The notes beneath the pieces were generated by a model. It did not search any database, was not told the DNA's origin, and saw only the letters and a list, made by a program, of their open reading frames with translations. A stretch of 6,414 nt of DNA from assembly GCA_020850025.1 (NCBI GenBank), contig JADZFI010000069.1, positions 1 to 6,414 of the forward strand, written 5' to 3'. The stretch is from Saprospiraceae bacterium (GTDB taxonomy: Bacteria; Bacteroidota; Bacteroidia; Chitinophagales; Saprospiraceae). Positions 1 to 4,349 of the stretch are shown here, piece by piece (position 1 is the first letter of the stretch; every line of letters begins with the position of its first letter). The position numbers and the translations under genes were made by a program.

Positions 1-37
1 ATCCAGCGATAGATTTTTCTATGCAAAAATTCAAAAC

Positions 38-51
38 ATACCAATCGGTAT
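38..51. promoter_or_regulatory. Second TetR operator copy, likely controlling a leftward gene off the left edge
   Basis: The site reads ATACCAATCGGTAT and differs by one base from the perfect palindrome ATACCGATCGGTAT at 692-705. Both copies continue with ATTTTT on the right side, giving 19 of 20 identical bases. It lies about 20 bases beyond the stop codon of the minus-strand tetR gene. A weak -7-like element (AATTTTTG on the minus strand, 24-31) sits just left of it, and no start codon with a usable frame is seen between it and the window edge. The inference is that the repressor also controls a leftward gene starting before position 1. Confidence 0.7.
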
Positions 52-70
52 ATTTTTAGTGAAAAATTTT

Positions 71-664
71 TCAGGCGCCTAACTCCCGAATAATCCTGCT
101 CAAATAATCCATAGAGACTTGCAAGGGCTCCACCTGTCTGGTCACTTTGGCCTGCATAACAGCGCCTTCCACCAGCGACATGAGGACAACCGCAAATGCC
201 GGGGCATTGGTATCCGGTTTGATTTCGCCGAGCTCGATGCCTTTCTGAATGAGTCGCTCCACCGAACTCTTCCAGAAGGCCAGGGCATTGGCCGCTTTTT
301 CCCGCAGGAGCGGATGCGTATCGTCGGCCTCGGTGGAGGTGTTCAATACCGGGCAGCCCGCTTTCAGGAAGGGGAGCTCCAGGAAATTCCGGTAGGTATC
401 AGGATATACCAGCAGTTTTTCAATAATGGTTTCGCGGGTGGTCATTTCGGATTTCAGGTAATGAATGATCTGTCCGAAATTGTAATCAAAAGCAGCCAGC
501 GCAACTTCGTCCTTGTTTTCAAAATTGCCGTAAATGCTGCCTTTCGACAAACCGGTAGCCTCGGTGAGGTCGTTGATAGACGTGCCGGCATAGCCCCGCT
601 CGTTGAATACCGGAGCGGTTTTTTCTACAATGTATTGCCGTGTACGTTCTGCTTTTGATAACAT
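71..664 (-). CDS. TetR/AcrR-family transcriptional repressor
   Basis: This is a 197-residue one-component repressor, the usual TetR length. The N-terminal DNA-binding domain covers about residues 5-55. Its helix-turn-helix is at about 28-50, with the family pattern TSINDLTEATGLSKGSIYGNF followed by a KDE stretch. The C-terminal ligand and dimer domain holds a GCP motif at 103-105, reminiscent of the LmrA/YxaF and NemR groups. Cys104 is the only cysteine in the protein, so reactive-electrophile or redox sensing is possible but unproven. The ATG at 664 is chosen because a TACCTTTG -7 box lies eight bases upstream. A perfect palindrome at 692-705 covers the presumed -33 region, so autorepression is likely. 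A near-copy past the stop codon suggests a second target to the left. The ligand and regulated pathway cannot be read from this window. Confidence 0.93.
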   Translation of the reverse strand: MLSKAERTRQYIVEKTAPVFNERGYAGTSINDLTEATGLSKGSIYGNFENKDEVALAAFDYNFGQIIHYLKSEMTTRETIIEKLLVYPDTYRNFLELPFLKAGCPVLNTSTEADDTHPLLREKAANALAFWKSSVERLIQKGIELGEIKPDTNAPAFAVVLMSLVEGAVMQAKVTRQVEPLQVSMDYLSRIIRELGA

Positions 665-672
665 GTCTTGCG

Positions 673-680
673 CAAAGGTA
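673..680 (-). promoter_or_regulatory. Bacteroidota-type -7 box for tetR
   Basis: On the minus strand this reads TACCTTTG, an exact match to the TAnnTTTG -7 consensus of Bacteroidota. It ends eight bases before the tetR ATG, so the transcript would have almost no leader. No TTTG -33 box is visible. Its expected location is occupied by the palindromic operator, which fits repression by steric blocking. Confidence 0.6.
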
Positions 681-691
681 TGGGAATAAAA

Positions 692-705
692 ATACCGATC
701 GGTAT
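692..705. promoter_or_regulatory. TetR autoregulatory operator (perfect 14-bp palindrome)
   Basis: ATACCGATCGGTAT equals its own reverse complement. The A/T flanks add further partial symmetry. It lies 28 bases upstream of the tetR start codon and 11 bases upstream of the -7 box, as expected for a self-repressing TetR regulator. A one-mismatch copy lies at 38-51. Binding by this particular repressor is inferred from position and symmetry. Confidence 0.82.
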
Positions 706-766
706 ATTTTTGAAAAAATATGTCAACTTACTATAAACGCTTGAGGCTGTCTCATAAGTAAATTTC

Positions 767-829
767 ACCGCAGAGTCGGAGAGCCGCTGAGGTGTATAGC
801 AAACCTCTGCGCCTCCCCGCCTCTGCGGT
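767..829. repeat. Imperfect hairpin-forming inverted repeat
   Basis: Two 27-base arms (767-793 and 803-829) are reverse complements at 23 of 27 positions, with the outer nine bases (ACCGCAGAG / CTCTGCGGT) perfect. The loop is nine bases. It lies between divergent genes, so it is not an ordinary terminator for either. Similar purine-rich GCAGAG/CTCTGCG palindromes are, to my knowledge, dispersed between genes in many Bacteroidota genomes. A REP-like dispersed element is the best guess. Confidence 0.7.
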
Positions 830-859
830 AGAACTAAAAATGCCACTTAAAAGCCCCCC

Positions 860-884
860 CTTTGCGCCTTAGCACCTTCGTGTC
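860..884. repeat. Dispersed repeat, copy 1 (inverted relative to 2046-2070)
   Basis: This 25-base stretch matches the reverse complement of 2046-2070 at 23 of 25 positions. The two copies therefore bracket hemW as inverted repeats. This copy lies directly upstream of the hemW -7 box and would overlap its -33 region. Confidence 0.75.
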
Positions 885-895
885 GCCCCCCTTCG

Positions 896-903
896 TACCT
901 TTG
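896..903 (+). promoter_or_regulatory. Bacteroidota-type -7 box for hemW
   Basis: TACCTTTG matches TAnnTTTG exactly and is separated from the hemW ATG by only four cytosines. The message would be leaderless or nearly so. The only -33 candidate, TTCG at 877-880, is weak and lies inside the repeat at 860-884. Confidence 0.6.
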
Positions 904-907
904 CCCC

Positions 908-2047
908 ATGCCCGGACTTTACCTCCATATCCCCTTTTGCAAGCAGGCCTGTTATTATTGCAATTTCCACTTCTCCACCTCGCTGCGGCAGAAAGGAAAA
1001 ATGGTGGAGGCCATTCTGAAAGAGCTGGAGCTGCAGCGCGATTTTCTGGGCGGCGCCGAACTGGGTTCCGTGTACTTTGGCGGGGGTACGCCTTCTTTGC
1101 TGGAAACCTCGGAGCTGGTGCAAATTTTTGAGCAGATCCACCGCTTGCACCGCGTTGCCTCTGATGCTGAAATTACCCTGGAGGCCAATCCGGACGATCT
1201 GACAACGGAAAAACTTCAGGATTTAAAGCAATACACCCCGGTGAACCGCCTGAGCATAGGCATTCAGTCGTTTGCCGAAGAAGACCTGCGCTGGATGAAC
1301 CGGGCGCACACAGCCACCCACGCACGCGCCTGCCTGGATGAAGCCCTGGGCGCCGGATTTCAGGATCTGACCATTGATCTCATCTATGGTTCGCCCACTA
1401 CCCCGAACGCCCAGTGGGCGGAGAACCTGCGCATTGCCTTTGATTACGGTATTCCACACCTTTCCTGCTACTGTCTTACAGTGGAAGAGGGAACGGCGCT
1501 GGGCACTTTTGTACGCCGTGGGCAACAACCTCCGGTGGATGAGGAACGCGCCGCGGAGCAGTTTACCATGCTTACCGAGGCGGCTTCGGCCCGCGGGTAC
1601 GAACATTACGAAATTTCCAACTTCGCCCTGCCCGGTCGCTATGCCCGGCACAACACCAATTACTGGCGCAACGAACCCTACCTGGGCGTGGGCCCGTCTG
1701 CCCATTCCTACAACGGCAGCGCAAGACAATGGAACATCGCCAACAATGCCTTGTACATAAAAGCACTGGAAGAAGGCCGGATCCCCTTTGAGCAGGAAGT
1801 GCTTACGCCGGAACAGCGCTACAACGAATACGTCATGACCTCCCTGCGCACCATGTGGGGCGCCGATGTGGAACGGGTAACAGCCCTCGGATTCAGGGCA
1901 CACTTCGAACGCATGGCCCGACCGTTTCTGGAATCCGGCGATCTGTTTCAGGAAGGCGCATTCTTTAAACTCAGCGCCTCCGGCAAGCTCCTCGCCGACC
2001 GGGTAGCTATGGAGTTGTTCGCGGAAGGGAAGGCACAAAGTGGTTGA
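908..2047 (+). CDS. hemW: HemW, radical-SAM family heme chaperone (HemN-like)
   Basis: The 379-residue protein has the usual HemW length. The radical-SAM [4Fe-4S] motif is C11-x3-C15-x2-C18. The extra cysteine that HemN (oxygen-independent coproporphyrinogen III oxidase) carries two residues later is Phe20 here, which favours HemW. The SAM-contacting GGGTP is at 58-62, followed by EANPDD at 92-97, RLSIGIQSF at 114-122 and a DLIYGSPT stretch at 157-164. The HemW signature HNxxYW is at 248-253 (HNTNYW), and GVGPSAHS follows at 260-267. HemW proteins bind heme and are implicated in delivering it to cytosolic or respiratory targets; many are misannotated as coproporphyrinogen oxidase. The start is fixed by the -7 box four bases upstream and the canonical LYLHIPFC opening. 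The last codons (375-378, KAQS) resemble the adjoining intergenic repeat, so the extreme C-terminus may derive from it. Confidence 0.95.
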   Translation: MPGLYLHIPFCKQACYYCNFHFSTSLRQKGKMVEAILKELELQRDFLGGAELGSVYFGGGTPSLLETSELVQIFEQIHRLHRVASDAEITLEANPDDLTTEKLQDLKQYTPVNRLSIGIQSFAEEDLRWMNRAHTATHARACLDEALGAGFQDLTIDLIYGSPTTPNAQWAENLRIAFDYGIPHLSCYCLTVEEGTALGTFVRRGQQPPVDEERAAEQFTMLTEAASARGYEHYEISNFALPGRYARHNTNYWRNEPYLGVGPSAHSYNGSARQWNIANNALYIKALEEGRIPFEQEVLTPEQRYNEYVMTSLRTMWGADVERVTALGFRAHFERMARPFLESGDLFQEGAFFKLSASGKLLADRVAMELFAEGKAQSG

Positions 2048-2080
2048 CACGAAGGCGCTAAGGCACAAAGGCGCTAAGGC
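2046..2080. repeat. Dispersed repeat, copy 2, with internal 16-bp tandem
   Basis: Positions 2046-2070 are the inverted partner of 860-884 (23 of 25 matches). The 13-mer AAGGCGCTAAGGC occurs twice, at 2052-2064 and 2068-2080, a 16-base period. The 11-mer AAGGCACAAAG at 2060-2070 also occurs at 2030-2040 inside the end of hemW. The hemW stop codon (2045-2047) overlaps the first base pairs of the repeat. Confidence 0.8.
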
Positions 2081-2084
2081 TATA

Positions 2085-2110
2085 CTCTCCTTCGGAGAGC
2101 GATTATTTTT
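2085..2110 (+). terminator. Possible intrinsic terminator of hemW
   Basis: A six-base perfect stem (CTCTCC at 2085-2090, GGAGAG at 2094-2099) with a TTC loop is followed by a T-rich tail (ATTATTTTT to 2110). It starts 37 bases after the hemW stop. The stem is short, so this is a moderate call. The same stretch could be part of the neighbouring repeat cluster. Confidence 0.45.
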
Positions 2111-2212
2111 GCTGTTGGCCTCCTCGCCAAAAGCTACGGCGGAGCGAGATTTTTGGAAAAATTACGGTCAAATCAAGGCTTAGCCAACTGCTATGGCGAG
2201 GATTCCAACAGC
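2111..2212. repeat. Imperfect inverted repeat with 18-base arms
   Basis: The left arm 2111-2128 and right arm 2195-2212 are reverse complements at 16 of 18 positions, around a 66-base interior. The interior holds smaller self-complementary pieces, such as CCAAAA at 2127-2132 with TTTTGG at 2151-2156. No supported reading frame crosses it. It may be a dispersed palindromic element or structured RNA; neither can be settled from one copy. Confidence 0.55.
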
Positions 2213-2264
2213 GGAATCAACGCTGGGACGATGCTTTGGTTAGCAGCCAGGCCGAACGCCATCT

Positions 2265-2296
2265 CGAACACCCGAACACTCAGGCACTCAAACACT
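2265..2296. repeat. Degenerate 8-bp tandem repeat (four units)
   Basis: Four consecutive octamers follow the pattern CRAACACT: CGAACACC, CGAACACT, CAGGCACT and CAAACACT. The last unit overlaps the stop codon and final two codons (Ser398, Val399) of the minus-strand glycosyltransferase. The array therefore reaches into the coding end of that gene. Confidence 0.65.
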
Positions 2297-3487
2297 CAAC
2301 TTCCTCACCAATTCACCCGCCAACCGCTCATTATCAAACTCCCGTTCACAAAACGCCCTCGCATGAGCTCCCATCTGCGCGAGGCCGGGGCCGGCATCGT
2401 AGCAATATTGTATGGCCCGGAGCCACTCCTCGGGTGTTTCGGCGAGTAAACAATCGTGCCCGTGCTGCGCATCTATGCCTTCCATGCCGAGCGGGGTGGA
2501 GAGCGCCACTTTGCCCACGGCCATACCTTCCAGGATTTTGGCGCGCATGCCGCCACCGGAGAGCAGCGGCACCACCATTACGGAATGTTGGTTGATAAAA
2601 TCCGGCGCGCTGGGCACTTCGCCGTGAAAGATCACGCGCTCCATATTCAATGTCTGTATCCAGGCTGGAGCGGTACGACCGGCAATGTGGAAACTCAGCT
2701 CCGGAAATGCAGGCGCCAGTAAAGGCGTCCAAATCTGATCCAAAAACCAGCGCAAACCCTCCTGGTTGGGCATCCAATCCAGTGAACCGATGAACGACAG
2801 GCTGAGCGGATTTTGAAAACTGGAAGGATCAGGCCGGTAATCCCGGCAATCCAGTCCGATGGGGCACACCGTGGCCGGTCGCTCCAGGCCCATTTGCTGA
2901 AACCGTTCCACATCCCGGCGGGTAATGCCCACCACCAGATCGCATTGGTTGATCTGCTCGAGTTCGTATTTTTTCAACCGGGGGGTAATTTGGTTCAGGT
3001 ACCATTTTTTGAGCAAATGGGCGTTGTCGGCCACACGCTCCCAGATTTCATGTTCCACATTGTGTGCGCGCAACACGGCCTTGGCATTGGGTGCGTACTG
3101 GCGGATTACAGGCAGATATGGCGCAAGAAAGATGGATTCCAGTTGCACTACATCGTACGAACCGCTTTGCAACAACTCCGCCAGCTTCCGGGCAAAATCC
3201 TCGCTCTCAAAACGCTCCACATGGTACGATTTCCGACTGAACAACAAATTGCGCAGGGCCGGTACCGGCCGGATATGGTTTTCCACATACACCGTGTGAA
3301 TCGCCCGGTAATGATTGAAATCGGCCGGCAGGGTTTCCACATCAAACCAGTGTTTGCTGGTATTCATGGATAGCAGCGTCACCTCGTGCCCCAGCGCCGC
3401 ATAGGCCCTCGCCAGATAGGTAACGGCAATGGCGCCCCCGTCTTTAAGCGGGTAAGGAAATTTGTGGGTGAGCTGGAGGATGCGCAT
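2288..3487 (-). CDS. GT4-like (GT-B fold) glycosyltransferase
   Basis: This 399-residue cytosolic glycosyltransferase probably transfers a sugar from a nucleotide-sugar donor during envelope or exopolysaccharide synthesis; donor and acceptor cannot be told from sequence. The N-terminal acceptor domain opens with MRILQLTHKFPYPLKDGGAIA, containing the glycine-rich loop at 17-18. RAHNVEHEIWER lies at 140-151. The donor domain starts near 228 with FIGSLDWMPNQEG at 232-244. It includes the signature GGGMRAKILEGMAVGKVALST at 311-331, where Glu320 is in the usual donor-binding position. The classical EX7E motif is not seen, as in related sugar transferases with a GxRxKxLE pattern. The gene follows the unknown membrane-protein gene by 13 bases with no promoter in between, so the two probably share a transcript. 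Its last codons fall in an 8-bp tandem repeat. Confidence 0.9.
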   Translation of the reverse strand: MRILQLTHKFPYPLKDGGAIAVTYLARAYAALGHEVTLLSMNTSKHWFDVETLPADFNHYRAIHTVYVENHIRPVPALRNLLFSRKSYHVERFESEDFARKLAELLQSGSYDVVQLESIFLAPYLPVIRQYAPNAKAVLRAHNVEHEIWERVADNAHLLKKWYLNQITPRLKKYELEQINQCDLVVGITRRDVERFQQMGLERPATVCPIGLDCRDYRPDPSSFQNPLSLSFIGSLDWMPNQEGLRWFLDQIWTPLLAPAFPELSFHIAGRTAPAWIQTLNMERVIFHGEVPSAPDFINQHSVMVVPLLSGGGMRAKILEGMAVGKVALSTPLGMEGIDAQHGHDCLLAETPEEWLRAIQYCYDAGPGLAQMGAHARAFCEREFDNERLAGELVRKLSV

Positions 3488-3500
3488 GTTTTGGACGATG

Positions 3501-4172
3501 TCAAGACATTCTCGTCATACCGATGGCCAGGGCAAAAAGTGCCTGCTCCTCTTCGGGGCTAATGTTGCGCAGCAGACTGACGGCTCTTGGGATGGGCGAC
3601 ACCGCTCGATCCAGGTTGGTGAGCGTGGCACTTTCGCCCTGCCCCACAATGACCGGCCATTGGCGAAGCTCGGAGTCGAGGTCCAGTTTGGCCAGCATTT
3701 TACCCTGACGGCCGGCAGAAATCAGCACCCCGTCTACCAGCACGGCGTAGGGGTCGCCGTTGAGCCAGATTTCCGTTTCCTTGCCTTTTTTGCGGAGCGT
3801 GAACTCGCGATCGGCAGCCTGAAAAACGATGGCAGAGGTTTTGCCGCTTTTCTGCCCGGCAAAAAAAGCTACGGGTTCCTGATAAATGGTCTGCATAACA
3901 CCCTCAAAAACGCCGTCGCGCCAGCCTGCTTTTTTCAACATTTTAGGTTTGGAAGAAAGGTGCGTCAGCGTTTCGGAATTGAACGGCATGAGCGATTGCT
4001 GTCCGACCCGAATACGAATACGCGTGCGGAGCTTTTGCACCAGCTCGCGCCAGGCGCGGGAGGCCGGGTTGAAAGCCAGGCTGCTGAGCACATTGGCCAC
4101 AAAATAAAATACGCCTGTTATAAAAAGGCCCAGCATCAGGACCGAAAACAGCAATTTGATCAATGCTCCCAT
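3501..4172 (-). CDS. Membrane-anchored protein of unknown function
   Basis: I do not recognise a family for this 223-residue protein. One hydrophobic segment at about residues 5-28 (LLFSVLMLGLFITGVFYFVANVL region) looks like an uncleaved membrane anchor. A basic stretch follows (about 39-55, with R/K-rich KLRTRIRIR). The remaining 160-170 residues are soluble and predicted-strand-rich, with many alternating polar and hydrophobic residues (for example 122-152), and end in an acidic, helical-looking tail near 205-219. There are no cysteines or clear catalytic motifs. The start at 4172 is supported by a TAAATTTG -7 box 13 bases upstream. It is probably the first gene of a two-gene operon with the glycosyltransferase, so an envelope role is plausible but unproven. 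It runs divergently from hppA. Confidence 0.8.
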   Translation of the reverse strand: MGALIKLLFSVLMLGLFITGVFYFVANVLSSLAFNPASRAWRELVQKLRTRIRIRVGQQSLMPFNSETLTHLSSKPKMLKKAGWRDGVFEGVMQTIYQEPVAFFAGQKSGKTSAIVFQAADREFTLRKKGKETEIWLNGDPYAVLVDGVLISAGRQGKMLAKLDLDSELRQWPVIVGQGESATLTNLDRAVSPIPRAVSLLRNISPEEEQALFALAIGMTRMS

Positions 4173-4185
4173 ACTTTTTTACCGG

Positions 4186-4193
4186 CAAATTTA
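4186..4193 (-). promoter_or_regulatory. -7 box for the unknown protein / glycosyltransferase operon
   Basis: The minus strand reads TAAATTTG, matching TAnnTTTG, 13 bases upstream of the ATG at 4172. A TTG starts 18 bases upstream of this box and could serve as a partial -33 element. No further promoter is seen between the two genes downstream. Confidence 0.55.
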
Positions 4194-4298
4194 AGCGGAA
4201 TACCCGGGCAAGTAGCCTTCAAGCCGACGTATCAGCGAAATTCATGGATAAAATACCCGGTTTTTAAAAGATTATTCAGCCTTAATAGATTCTTTGCC

Positions 4299-4306
4299 TA
4301 CTTTTG
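4299..4306 (+). promoter_or_regulatory. -7 box for hppA
   Basis: TACTTTTG matches TAnnTTTG and lies 43 bases before the hppA ATG, giving a leader of roughly 35-40 bases. No good TTTG -33 element is seen at the expected spacing. The box lies in the 177-base divergent region shared with the minus-strand operon. Confidence 0.5.
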
Positions 4307-4349
4307 CCGCCGTTTTTTACAAACTTTCACGTCAAAACAAATATAAGAG

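Noticed and set aside
60..73. Perfect 14-bp A/T palindrome TGAAAAATTTTTCA at the tetR stop codon
   Set aside because: The core is only A5T5, easily arising by chance in an A/T-rich spacer. It is too weak for a terminator stem and unlike the operator sequence.
860..2070. hemW segment as an insertion sequence or transposon bounded by inverted repeats
   Set aside because: There is no transposase or target-site duplication, and hemW is a housekeeping gene. The repeats look like multi-copy intergenic sequence.
2153..2595. Short plus-strand open frames in the convergent spacer and across the glycosyltransferase end
   Set aside because: They run through repeats and antisense to the conserved glycosyltransferase, and lack promoter boxes or recognisable domains.
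3836..3860. Walker A-like pattern (AGQKSGKT, residues 105-112) in the unknown membrane protein
   Set aside because: It fits the loose [AG]x4GK[ST] pattern, but there is no Walker B motif and the surroundings look strand-rich rather than like a P-loop fold. Probably chance.
3462..4346. 294-codon plus-strand open frame opposite the unknown protein gene
   Set aside because: It overlaps the ends of two minus-strand genes and the divergent promoter region. The composition resembles antisense shadow, and the minus-strand gene has a membrane segment and a well-placed promoter box.
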